Below the pieces are notes generated by a model. It worked only from the letters and a program-made list of their open reading frames with translations, ran no database searches and was not told where the DNA came from. From the NCBI GenBank assembly GCA_902776985.1, contig CACYSD010000021.1, positions 5,651 to 69,650 on the forward strand: a stretch of DNA of 64,000 bases. The letters run 5' to 3'. Below are positions 41,987-50,342 of this stretch, one piece after another (the first letter of the stretch is position 1; each line of letters starts with the position of its first letter). The stretch comes from UBA3839 sp902776985. Lineage in GTDB: Bacteria; Bacteroidota; Bacteroidia; Bacteroidales; Bacteroidaceae. The position numbers were made by a program, and so were the translations under genes.

Positions 41987-42191
41987 AAGGCCCCCTCCGA
42001 CTCCCCCAAGGGGGAGAGATGAGTGAAGGGTGAAGTGTGAATTATTGGAGCAGCGAAGGCAGAGCTAAACTTGTTTAAGCTATGCTGAGTCGTGACAATT
42101 TATCGTTGCGATACCGCTAAAGAAAGCACTCAAAAGAGCACGCTTGCGAAGCAAGAATCACAGAACGAAGTGATGTAACAGTGAAGTGATA
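41987..42191. repeat. Mosaic of interspersed repeats after the GH43 gene
   Basis: In order: the 28-nt GC-rich core (41991-42018); an ATGAGTGAAGGGTGAAGTGTGAA block; the hairpin repeat copy 2 (42060-42090); TATCGTTGCGATACC (about 42101-42115), shared with 37388-37402; and a GAGCACGCTTGCGAAGCAAG hairpin related to about 37421-37442. No coding frame or promoter is evident. Confidence 0.65.
42060..42090 (+). repeat. Hairpin-forming interspersed repeat, copy 2
   Basis: The partner of 24999-25029, with four differences. Here the stem reads GCTAAAC / GTTTA(a)GC, so a T-A pair replaces the C-G pair of copy 1. Confidence 0.6.
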
Positions 42192-42923
42192 ATGAAGAAT
42201 ACTCTTAAGCGATACGCTGAGACTTACGAAACAACTGACTTCCTGACTGACGACCCATCCAAGTTTATGCACTTGGTTGCTGGAGATCGCAATCAGGAAG
42301 TCATAGCTTTTATTGCGTCGAGCCTCAGCTATGGTAGCCGTAAGCAGTTTCTGCCGAAAATCCAGCAGATTCTGGATTGGAGCAACGGAGAAGTCTATGA
42401 CTGGATTAAGTCGGGAGAGTTCAGCACCGAGCTACAATGCGACGACAAGCGTTGTTTCTACCGCCTCTACACCTGTGCCAAGATGCACCAGTTCTTCGAA
42501 GCGTTACAACGACTGCTAATACAATATGGAACCCTCAAAGACTATGTGCGGCTTAATGCCACAGACGGATTCACAGCTGTTGCCGCTATCTGCCGCTACT
42601 TTGCCGATGCAGGCATAGAGGGAATTATCCCGAAGAACACCGACTCCGCCTGCAAACGAGTCTGTATGTTCCTCCGCTGGATGGTTCGCAAGGATTCACC
42701 TGTGGACTTAGGACTCTGGGCAGACATCATTGACCGTCGTACGCTTATCATTCCTCTCGATACCCATGTGCTGCAACAATCACAGCGACTTGGACTTGTC
42801 ACAAGCAAGGCTGCGTCGATGAATACCGCAGTCAAAATTACAAAGAAACTTCTTGAATTCTTCCCCGACGATCCGCTTAAAGGAGACTTTGCCCTATTCG
42901 GATATGGGGTGAATAGTAAGTGA
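42192..42923 (+). CDS. TIGR02757 family protein
   Basis: A 243-residue cytosolic protein. It opens TLKRYAETYETTDFLTDDPSKFMHLV and has the family's EVIAFIASSLSYGSRKQFLPKI block. A later DTHVLQQSQRLGL segment is followed by FFPDDPLKGDFALFGYGVN, the conserved C-terminal signature. The pattern recalls helix-hairpin-helix DNA glycosylases, where DTHV is a familiar element, but no biochemical function is known to me. GTG 42186 is also in frame; ATG 42192 is preferred. It is a single gene ending at a shared bidirectional terminator. Confidence 0.82.
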   Translation: MKNTLKRYAETYETTDFLTDDPSKFMHLVAGDRNQEVIAFIASSLSYGSRKQFLPKIQQILDWSNGEVYDWIKSGEFSTELQCDDKRCFYRLYTCAKMHQFFEALQRLLIQYGTLKDYVRLNATDGFTAVAAICRYFADAGIEGIIPKNTDSACKRVCMFLRWMVRKDSPVDLGLWADIIDRRTLIIPLDTHVLQQSQRLGLVTSKAASMNTAVKITKKLLEFFPDDPLKGDFALFGYGVNSK

Positions 42924-42943
42924 AGAGTGAAGAATAAAAAAAA

Positions 42944-42977
42944 GGCTGACTTGAGAAAACTCAGGTCAGCCTTTTTT
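42944..42977. terminator. Bidirectional terminator between the TIGR02757 gene and glgP
   Basis: The stem GGCTGACTTGAG (42944-42955) pairs with CTCAGGTCAGCC (42960-42971) across 12 pairs including one G-T wobble; the loop is AAAA. It is flanked by an A run on the left and a T run on the right, so it can stop transcription from either convergent gene. Confidence 0.85.
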
Positions 42978-42991
42978 ATAATCGCTATTTC

Positions 42992-45559
42992 TTAGTTGAA
43001 CCACTTAACATAGCAGAAGTCCTGACGGTGTGGCAGTTCTTCGTTCTTAGGATACATGCGGTATGCAACCTTGAAAGAACCTGCATTAGGAAGAACCACG
43101 TCGCCTTCGAATGTGAAGAGGTTTCCGTCGCGTTTAACTACGCTGAACGGATACTTGCTTGCTACATGTGTCTTGCCTTCTTCGTCGTCGCAGAGAACTA
43201 CGAGTTCGAATCCTACAACGTCATCAAGACCTTGTTCGTCGATTACGTACTGGATCTTGTACTTGTGTCCGCTTTCGAGGTTAGCACCGTCGCTTCCGTC
43301 TGCCTTATTGCAGCTTACAACGTTGATGTTGTCCCAACGCTCTGCAACTTGCTCCTTCCAGTTTGCGATATCCTTTGCCTTCTTGTAGTTGTCGGCGAAG
43401 AGAAGTTTTGCGCGCTCTGCAAGTGGACCATAGAACTTGGTATAGTAGTCGTCGAGCTGACGCTTCATAGTGTAGTGAGGAGCGACCTGAGCGATAGAAT
43501 TCTTCAGAGTTCTGATCCATCCCTCGCTGTAACCCTTAGCGTTGCGAGCATAGTAGAGAGGAAGAATATCGTTCTCGAGCAGTGAGTAGATAGTTGCTGC
43601 GTCGAGTTGGTCTTGCTGTTCCTGGTTCTGGTATGTACGCTTCTCTGTGAGTGCCCATCCTGCGCCTTCACGATAGCCTTCGAGCCACCATCCGTCGAGG
43701 ACAGAGAGGTTTACAACACCGTTCATCAGAGCCTTCTCACCTGATGTACCAGAAGCTTCGAGAGGACGAGTTGGAGTATTCATCCAGATATCAACACCTG
43801 TTACAAGGCGACGAGCCAGCTTCATGTCGTAGTTCTCAAGGAAGATGATCTTGCCGAGGAATTCAGGACGACGGCTGATTTCGTAGATTTTCTTGATGAG
43901 GCCCTGTCCTGCTCCATCGTGTGGGTGAGCCTTTCCTGCGAAGAGGAACTGTACAGGATAGTTAGGATTGTTCACAATCTTAGAGAGACGGTCGAGGTCG
44001 CTGAAGAGGAGGTGTGCACGCTTGTAAGTTGCGAAACGACGTGCGAAACCGATAATCAGGGCGTTCGGGTTAATCTTCTCAAGGATTGAAACGATGCGTG
44101 ATGGGTCGCCCTGGTTCTTGAGCCAATCCTCACGGAATGCCTGCTTGATGTAGTCAACGAGCTTGTGCTTGAGAGTCTGACGAGTGTTCCAGATTTCTTC
44201 GTCTGGCACATTGTAGATTGATTCCCAAAGCTTTGCGTTTGACTGGTCGTTGTAGTATTTCTTGTCGAAGTACTTGCCGTAGAGTGTCTTCCACTCAGAA
44301 GCGCACCAAGTTGGGAAGTGTACACCATTGGTTACATAGCCTACGTTGTCGAGTTCCTCTGGGAAGTATCCCTTCCAGATTCCGCTGAACATATCCTTTG
44401 ATACCTTTCCGTGGAGCCAGCTTACGCCGTTAACCCAAGAGCAGGTGTTGCATGCGAAGGTTGACATACAGAAGCGTTCGTTATGGTCTTCTGGATTGAT
44501 ACGGCCCATTCCAACGAATTCGTCCCAGCTGATGCCGAGCTGTGCAGGATACTGACCCATGTACTTGCCGAAGAGGCTTTCATCGAAGTAGTCGTGACCT
44601 GCTGGAACAGGAGTGTGAACTGTGTAGAGGGAAGAAGTACGAACGATTTCGAGTGCTTCGTTGAAAGAGAAGCCGTTCTGTACGTATTCCACGAGACGCT
44701 GAACGTTGCAGAGTGCTGCGTGTCCTTCGTTGCAGTGGTAGATTTCCTTCTTGATGCCGAGTTTCTTCAGAGTGAGGAAGCCGCCGATACCGAGGAGGAT
44801 TTCCTGCTTCAGACGGTTTTCCCAGTCACCACCATAGAGTGAGTGAGTGATTGAGCGGTCGTACTCGCTGTTGAGTTCGTTGTCGGTGTCGAGGAGGTAG
44901 AGTTTGATACGTCCTACGTTCACGCGCCATACGTATGCGTGAACTGTATAATTGTTGTAAGGTACGTCAACAACCAGAGGTTGTCCATCCTTGTCAAGTT
45001 CACGTTCGATAGGGAGTTCTCCGAAGTTCTGTGCTTCGTACTTGGCAACCTGCTGACCGTCCATTGAGAGGGTCTGAGTGAAGTAGCCGAAACGATAGAG
45101 GAAACCTACAGCCACCATATCCACGTTTGAGTCGCTGGCTTCTTTCAGGTAGTCACCTGCGAGGATTCCGAGACCGCCGCTGTAGATTTTGAGTACGTGG
45201 CTAAGACCGTATTCCATGCAGAGGTATGCTACTGATGGACGCTTCTTGTCTGGTTTAACATCCATATATGCGCGGAAATCTGCATAGAGCTTGTTCACAC
45301 GCTTCACGATTGCAGGGTCTTTTGCAAGTTCATCCAGTTTCTCATAGTTCATGCGCTGGAGGAAGAGTACTGGATTCTGCTGTACTTTCTTCCAGAGATC
45401 GCCGTCGAGATCGCGGAAAAGATGACCTGCGTCGTTGTTCCAGGACCACCACATGTTGTGTGCGATTTCGTCCAGTGGCTGCAATTCAGCAGGAATGTTG
45501 GTTCTTACACTGATTTCTTTCCAATTCGGAGTGTTTGAATTACTTGCTTTGATTCTCAT
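42992..45559 (-). CDS. glgP: Alpha-glucan (glycogen) phosphorylase, GT35
   Basis: An 855-residue enzyme that releases glucose-1-phosphate from glycogen or maltodextrins. It opens with the DUF3417-type N-terminal region (LDEIAHNMWWSWNNDAGHLFRDLDG). A VAYLCMEYGLSHVLKIYSGGLGILAGD stretch follows, with CNEGHAAL, IIGFARRFATYKRAHLL, and the PLP site MNTPTRPLEASGTSGEKALMNG. This is the TIGR02094 branch of bacterial and archaeal phosphorylases. The C-terminal 120 residues add a beta-rich extension. It lies 40 nt downstream of the glycogen synthase gene on the same strand and forms an operon with it. Confidence 0.95.
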   Translation of the reverse strand: MRIKASNSNTPNWKEISVRTNIPAELQPLDEIAHNMWWSWNNDAGHLFRDLDGDLWKKVQQNPVLFLQRMNYEKLDELAKDPAIVKRVNKLYADFRAYMDVKPDKKRPSVAYLCMEYGLSHVLKIYSGGLGILAGDYLKEASDSNVDMVAVGFLYRFGYFTQTLSMDGQQVAKYEAQNFGELPIERELDKDGQPLVVDVPYNNYTVHAYVWRVNVGRIKLYLLDTDNELNSEYDRSITHSLYGGDWENRLKQEILLGIGGFLTLKKLGIKKEIYHCNEGHAALCNVQRLVEYVQNGFSFNEALEIVRTSSLYTVHTPVPAGHDYFDESLFGKYMGQYPAQLGISWDEFVGMGRINPEDHNERFCMSTFACNTCSWVNGVSWLHGKVSKDMFSGIWKGYFPEELDNVGYVTNGVHFPTWCASEWKTLYGKYFDKKYYNDQSNAKLWESIYNVPDEEIWNTRQTLKHKLVDYIKQAFREDWLKNQGDPSRIVSILEKINPNALIIGFARRFATYKRAHLLFSDLDRLSKIVNNPNYPVQFLFAGKAHPHDGAGQGLIKKIYEISRRPEFLGKIIFLENYDMKLARRLVTGVDIWMNTPTRPLEASGTSGEKALMNGVVNLSVLDGWWLEGYREGAGWALTEKRTYQNQEQQDQLDAATIYSLLENDILPLYYARNAKGYSEGWIRTLKNSIAQVAPHYTMKRQLDDYYTKFYGPLAERAKLLFADNYKKAKDIANWKEQVAERWDNINVVSCNKADGSDGANLESGHKYKIQYVIDEQGLDDVVGFELVVLCDDEEGKTHVASKYPFSVVKRDGNLFTFEGDVVLPNAGSFKVAYRMYPKNEELPHRQDFCYVKWFN

Positions 45560-45599
45560 ATTTGTATGTTATTAAAATGATTCTGTTGTAATGTGACTA

Positions 45600-47264
45600 T
45601 TATTTAGCCTTTCTTAATGCTATGTCGTAAGCTTTCTTATAGTAGACTATAAAGTGTTTCCAAAGTGCTTTTTCTGCCAGTTTCGCCGCATTCTTGCGCG
45701 CTGTTTCCAATCCGGCAGCATCGAGTTGAGTAAATTCAAGAACAGCCATTTTGATTTCGTCGGAAGCATGATCGAAGTTGTTGTCTGTGCGGTGCACGGT
45801 ACGTACGCCGTCAACTATAGAATGTTGTCCGATACCCAGTGAGTTTGCCCACAATCCGAAACCAGCCAGGTCTGTTGTGATACATGGAACGTGGAAAGCG
45901 ACACTTTCAAGCGGTGTGTAGCCCCAAGGTTCGTAGTACGAAGGATAAACGCCCAAGTCCATACCTATCAGCAGGTCGTAGTAGTGCATGTCGAAAATAC
46001 CGTCTTTACCGTCAAGGTAGCAAGGTACGAAGATAAGTTTAACAGGGTCTTCAGGATGGTTGTACATGCCGAGCCAGTTCATCTGTCCGAGCACGTTGTC
46101 GGAATCCGGATTGTTGAGGTTGTGAGTGATGCGGGGATCACCGCAGGGAAGATTATCGCTCTGGAGGCTCAGCTGCAGTTTGCGCTGCAAATCGGCACGG
46201 GCATCCTTCATCCATGCTGGGACAAGTACGAAGGCAAGTACATTCTTGTTCAGACGAACATCGTGGCGCAGACGGTTCATAGCGTCAATAAACATATCAA
46301 TGCCTTTGTTCTTGTACTCATATCGTCCACCGATACTTACCAGCACGGTATCATCGCTGAGATTAGTACCCATAAGGGCGTTAGCCACTTTGAGCAGTTT
46401 CTTGCGTGCTTTCTTGCGTGAGGTGTCGAATGGTTTGCCTGGCTTCGGCACGAAGTCGTTCTCAAATCCGTTCATCAGCACCACGTCTGCCGGTTTCTCC
46501 AGCAGCTGAGCACACTCGCGATTGGTGATGTCGCTCACGGTTGTGAAGCAGTCCACATGATGAGCAGCTTGCTTCTCAATGGAATGTTTCGACTGCATGT
46601 TGAGTTCGGCAGCCATCTGGTCACCATTGTAGCACTCAAGGTAATCGTAGAGAGGTTTGTTGTTGCCGGCAATCGAACGTCCGATGCTTGTGGCATGGGT
46701 TGTGAAGATTGTAGCCACGTGAGGCAGAGTCTTCTTCACGTACAAGGCTCCGAGGCATGTCATCCATTCATGTGCCTGATACACCACATTGTCGTTGCGT
46801 GTCAGCCCCATGAAGTTGTAGAAACTTTCCACCACCTTGCCGGCAGCCCAAGAAAACATAGAAGCCTCGTCATAGTCACCGTAGGCATGAAGTGAGTCCA
46901 CCTGGAAGTTTTCCCATGCCCATGAATAAATTTCGTTCTTATCCTTATAGAAGGGTTCAAAATCCACGAGAATTGCAATAGGATTGCCTGGAATCTGCCA
47001 ACGACCGATGCGAAGATTCAGTCCATTTTCCTTCTTTGCATACCTGCGCCACGCATTGAGCAGGCTTTTATTCTCCTTGAACAGGGGATTGCTTTTACCA
47101 TTCCAGAAGTCAGGGCCTATAAACATCAGTCTGTCCGCTTCAGGCAAAATCTGCTGCAAAGTCTTCGCACGTGTTGAAAGAACTGTGTATATTCCTCCCA
47201 CCTTGTTGCACACCTCCCACGAGGATTCAAAGACATAATCTGGTGACAAGAGTTTCTTAGCCAT
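45600..47264 (-). CDS. Glycogen synthase, eukaryote-like GT3 type
   Basis: A 554-residue glycosyltransferase. It opens PDYVFESSWEVCNKVGGIYTVLSTRAKTLQQ, and the SWEVxNKVGGI block is diagnostic of GT3 glycogen synthases as found in fungi, animals and Bacteroidetes, rather than GT5 GlgA. Further motifs are HEWMTCLGALYVKK, TTHATSIGRS, SIGGRYEYKNKGIDMFIDAMNRL, and YPSYYEPWGYTPLESVAFHVPCITTDLAGFG, which holds the catalytic Glu pair (E-x7-E). It is somewhat shorter than eukaryotic enzymes and lacks their regulatory phosphorylation ends. It is co-transcribed with glgP, so synthesis and breakdown share a transcript. Confidence 0.93.
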   Translation of the reverse strand: MAKKLLSPDYVFESSWEVCNKVGGIYTVLSTRAKTLQQILPEADRLMFIGPDFWNGKSNPLFKENKSLLNAWRRYAKKENGLNLRIGRWQIPGNPIAILVDFEPFYKDKNEIYSWAWENFQVDSLHAYGDYDEASMFSWAAGKVVESFYNFMGLTRNDNVVYQAHEWMTCLGALYVKKTLPHVATIFTTHATSIGRSIAGNNKPLYDYLECYNGDQMAAELNMQSKHSIEKQAAHHVDCFTTVSDITNRECAQLLEKPADVVLMNGFENDFVPKPGKPFDTSRKKARKKLLKVANALMGTNLSDDTVLVSIGGRYEYKNKGIDMFIDAMNRLRHDVRLNKNVLAFVLVPAWMKDARADLQRKLQLSLQSDNLPCGDPRITHNLNNPDSDNVLGQMNWLGMYNHPEDPVKLIFVPCYLDGKDGIFDMHYYDLLIGMDLGVYPSYYEPWGYTPLESVAFHVPCITTDLAGFGLWANSLGIGQHSIVDGVRTVHRTDNNFDHASDEIKMAVLEFTQLDAAGLETARKNAAKLAEKALWKHFIVYYKKAYDIALRKAK

Positions 47265-47425
47265 TCTCTTTCTATTCTATATTTTTCATTGTTTGGCAGT
47301 TATCCGTAAATCGCTGCTGACACATTTCCAACCATGCTGTTATCGTCCCTTACAACACCGTTGCCGTCGTTTTCAACACTAAGACACAACTGCCTTTCAA
47401 ACTATTATCCTTTCTAAATCTGCTG

Positions 47426-47457
47426 CAAAGGTACGAATTTATTTTGAGGTATGGAAA
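47426..47457 (-). promoter_or_regulatory. Probable promoter of the glycogen synthase-phosphorylase operon
   Basis: On the minus strand, TTTC (47457-47454, three of four), a 20-nt spacer, then TACCTTTG (47433-47426). The leader would be about 155 nt. Confidence 0.5.
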
Positions 47458-47712
47458 CGAATAAGAAAAAAAGTGAAGAAAACACCATAATTAATTTGCA
47501 CACACACGCAAGAAGACCGAACCGCAACAAAACCATGCCCAGCCAGCAAGCATTACACACATTTGCGTTAAAACAAAACAGCCTGTCTAAAATCCTCTCA
47601 ATCATCTAAAAAGCCCATCTCAAGCTGTGGTGCAGCAAAAAAGGCTTTAAAGCGAAGCAAATAATTTTTTCCAGCGCAGCGGAAAACTTTTTCAAAAAAA
47701 CTTACCAATATA

Positions 47713-47744
47713 TTTGTATGAAACGTGGATAATTTGTAACTTTG
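47713..47744 (+). promoter_or_regulatory. Promoter of the DUF4301 gene
   Basis: TTTG (47713-47716), a 20-nt spacer, then TAACTTTG (47737-47744), a full consensus match. The in-frame TTG at 47742 lies inside the -7 box, so translation must begin at ATG 47799. Confidence 0.78.
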
Positions 47745-47798
47745 CTGACAGAGAGAATAACGCAGTGTTTTACTAAAACTTTTACCATTCATAACACC

Positions 47799-49322
47799 AT
47801 GTTTACTTCGCAAGACTTAGAGCAGTTTAAGAAAAAAGGCATTTCACAAGAGCAGGTCGAAAACCAGCTGAACGCCTTCAAGACAGGTTTTCCATTCCTG
47901 AAGCTCGCCGGAGCCGCATCGCCACGCAAGGGAATCACAATCCCCACGGCACGAGAGCAGAAGAGCTATCTTTCAGCTTGGAACCGATACCTGCGCGAAG
48001 GAGGGAAAGTACTCAAATTCGTCCCTGCAAGTGGTGCAGCAAGCCGCATGTTCAAGGATCTCTTCGAATTCCTCAACGGGGCAGCAGACGCTCCTGAGAC
48101 CGATTTCATCAAGAAATTCTTCGATCACATCCACAGCTTCGCATTTTTCAACGCACTCAATGACATATGCATCAAGAACGAAGGCAAGGACATCGACGCC
48201 CTCGTTGCTGCCGGCAACTACAAGGCTGTAGTAGGCAACCTGCTTGAGGAAAAGGGACTCAACTACGGCAAACTTCCAAAAGGTCTCCTACTCTTCCACA
48301 AATACGGCAACGATGCACGCACACCTATGGAAGAACATTTGGTAGAAGGTGCACTCTACGCCAAGGGCACGGACAATGTGGTTAACGTACATTTCACCGT
48401 AAGCCCTGAACACCGCAGCCTCTTCGAAGCGCTCGTCAAAGAGAAGGCAGCGCAGTACGAAGCAGAGTTCGGAGTGACTTATGACATCACTTTCTCCGAA
48501 CAGAAATCAAGCACCGACACCGTTGCAGCTACAGCCGACAACGAACCGTTCCGCAACGACGACGGCTCAATCCTCTTCCGTCCGGGAGGCCATGGTGCAC
48601 TCATTGAGAACCTCAACGACCTCGATGCCGACATCGTCTTCATCAAGAACATCGACAACGTAGTACCTGACCGTCTCAAAGAACCTACAGTAAATTACAA
48701 GCGACTCATAGCAGGAGTTCTCACCACCTTCCAGCGCAAGATATTCGAGTACATGGAACTGCTTGAAAGCGGTGAATACACTCACGCTCAGCTTGAAGGC
48801 ATCATCCGATTCATGCGCGACGACCTCGGTATCCGCAATCCTCAGCTCAAGGTGCTGGAAGATGCAGACCTCGTTGTCTACATGAAGAAGAAACTCAGCC
48901 GTCCTATACGTGTCTGCGGCATGGTGAAGAACGTAGGAGAGCCTGGTGGCGGACCGTTCCTCGCATACAACGACGACAATACAATATCACTCCAGATTCT
49001 TGAAAGCTCACAGATTGACAAATCTAACGAAGAGTATGTCAAGATGTTCGAAAGCGGCACACACTTCAACCCAGTTGACCTCGTATGCGGACTGAAGAAC
49101 TACAAGGGTGAAGCCTACGACCTTACACAGTTCGTTGACCCGAAGACAGGATTCATCTCTTCGAAGTCGAAGAACGGCAAGGAACTCAAAGCACTCGAAC
49201 TTCCAGGTCTCTGGAATGGTGCCATGAGCAACTGGATTACAGTATTCGTAGAAGTTCCTCTGGAAACATTCAACCCAGTAAAGACCGTTAACGACCTCTT
49301 AAGACCAGAACATCAGGAATAA
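47799..49322 (+). CDS. DUF4301 family protein
   Basis: A 507-residue cytosolic protein of unknown function. LKFVPASGAASRMFKDL near residue 70 resembles a nucleotidyltransferase-like phosphate loop. It continues with GLLLFHKYGNDARTPMEEHLVEGA, FRPGGHGALIENLNDLDADIVFIKNIDNVVP, and a C-terminal VCGMVKNVGEPGGGPF block. The overall order (P-loop-like, then RPGGHGAL, then NIDNV) recalls UDP-sugar pyrophosphorylase-like folds, so a sugar-nucleotide role is possible but inferred. I recall this family as DUF4301. It is a single gene with its own promoter and terminator. Confidence 0.78.
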   Translation: MFTSQDLEQFKKKGISQEQVENQLNAFKTGFPFLKLAGAASPRKGITIPTAREQKSYLSAWNRYLREGGKVLKFVPASGAASRMFKDLFEFLNGAADAPETDFIKKFFDHIHSFAFFNALNDICIKNEGKDIDALVAAGNYKAVVGNLLEEKGLNYGKLPKGLLLFHKYGNDARTPMEEHLVEGALYAKGTDNVVNVHFTVSPEHRSLFEALVKEKAAQYEAEFGVTYDITFSEQKSSTDTVAATADNEPFRNDDGSILFRPGGHGALIENLNDLDADIVFIKNIDNVVPDRLKEPTVNYKRLIAGVLTTFQRKIFEYMELLESGEYTHAQLEGIIRFMRDDLGIRNPQLKVLEDADLVVYMKKKLSRPIRVCGMVKNVGEPGGGPFLAYNDDNTISLQILESSQIDKSNEEYVKMFESGTHFNPVDLVCGLKNYKGEAYDLTQFVDPKTGFISSKSKNGKELKALELPGLWNGAMSNWITVFVEVPLETFNPVKTVNDLLRPEHQE

Positions 49323-49328
49323 AGATAA

Positions 49329-49364
49329 CAAAAAAACGCATAGCCGATTGGTTATGCGTTTTTT
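49329..49364 (+). terminator. DUF4301 gene terminator
   Basis: The stem AAAAAACGCATA (49331-49342) pairs with TATGCGTTTTTT (49353-49364). Three further pairs (GCC/GGT, one wobble) close a GATT loop. The A and T flanks make it usable from both directions. Confidence 0.82.
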
Positions 49365-49391
49365 ATGTTCTATCATGTAAAACCTAGTGAA

Positions 49392-50342
49392 TCATACCAC
49401 GTTCTGCGGAGAATTGCGCAGGAATGCAAGAACGTTATTTATGGCAACCGAGAGAAGGCGTGAACGCGCTTCACGCGTCGCCCATGCGATGTGAGGAGTG
49501 ATGAAGGCATTGGGCTGACTCAGGAGAGGATTGTCCATGCAAGGCGGCTCCTCGGTAAGCACATCAGCACAATAAGCCGCCAACTGGTTGTTTTGAAGCG
49601 CCAAAGCCACGGCGTTGTCGTCAACCAGAGGACCACGGCCGGTATTTATGAGAACAGCAGAGGGCTTCATCAGCTGTAAAGTATCGCCATTGATAAAGTT
49701 CTTAGTATCAAACGTTAAGGGACAATGCAGGGAAAGAACATCGGATTCTTTCAGCAGCACTTCCTTGGTAACTTTTATAACTCCTTGCGACAGGGAATCC
49801 GCGCTTTTGCTTGTCAGGGCAATCACTTTCATGCCGAATGCCTGCGCTATCTGTGCCACACGGCTGCCGATATTTCCCAATCCCACAATTCCGAAGGTCT
49901 TACCTGAGAGTTCTACAAGCGATGTGTCCCAATAGCAGAAATCAGGATTACGGCTCCACCTGCCGTCGCGATTTGCGACGGCATAATGCTCCGTGCGGTT
50001 GGTCACAGTCAGGAGATGTGCAAACACCATCTGAGCCACACTCTCGGTGCTGTATGCCGGGACGTTTGTGACGATAATACCACGCCGGTGAGTTTCTTCA
50101 ATGTCCACAACATTATAGCCTGTAGCCAGCACACCTATATATTTAAGTGTTGGCAAAGCAGCCATTTCCTCCTTACCGACACGGACCTTGTTCGTAAGGA
50201 CAATCTCTGCCCCCTTGGCTCTTTCCACAGTATCCTTAGGAGCAGTACGGTCATAGACCGTCAGCTGCCCTACTCTCTCAAGCTCACCCCATGACAGATC
50301 ACCCGGGTTTGCTCCATATCCGTCAAGAACTACAATTTTCAT
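49392..50342 (-). CDS. D-2-hydroxyacid dehydrogenase (glycerate dehydrogenase-like)
   Basis: A 316-residue NAD(P)-dependent enzyme. Substrate- and cofactor-domain signatures are complete: VLATGYNVVDIEETHRRGI, TESVAQMVFAHLL, the Rossmann GIVGLGNIGSRVAQIAQAFGMKV, VLINTGRGPLVDD (catalytic Arg), LTEEPP (Glu) and FITPHIAWATREAR (His). Hydroxypyruvate/glycerate is the usual substrate of relatives that begin MKIVVLDGYGANPGDLSW, but related substrates cannot be excluded. Its ATG overlaps the MscS-family gene stop (ATGA, 50339-50342), so translation is probably coupled. Confidence 0.88.
   Translation of the reverse strand: MKIVVLDGYGANPGDLSWGELERVGQLTVYDRTAPKDTVERAKGAEIVLTNKVRVGKEEMAALPTLKYIGVLATGYNVVDIEETHRRGIIVTNVPAYSTESVAQMVFAHLLTVTNRTEHYAVANRDGRWSRNPDFCYWDTSLVELSGKTFGIVGLGNIGSRVAQIAQAFGMKVIALTSKSADSLSQGVIKVTKEVLLKESDVLSLHCPLTFDTKNFINGDTLQLMKPSAVLINTGRGPLVDDNAVALALQNNQLAAYCADVLTEEPPCMDNPLLSQPNAFITPHIAWATREARSRLLSVAINNVLAFLRNSPQNVV

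Larger units (their letters stand above)
47265..47798. other. 534-bp divergent region between the glycogen operon and the DUF4301 gene
   Basis: It contains the probable glycogen-operon promoter (47426-47457, minus) and the DUF4301 promoter (47713-47744, plus). Between them are AT-rich, low-complexity sequence and a few weak stem-loops (GCTTTAAAGCGAAGC near 47641). No coding frame is supported. Confidence 0.5.

Noticed and set aside
47742..47798. TTG start giving a longer DUF4301 protein
   Set aside because: The codon lies inside the -7 box of a perfect promoter, so it cannot be translated from that transcript.
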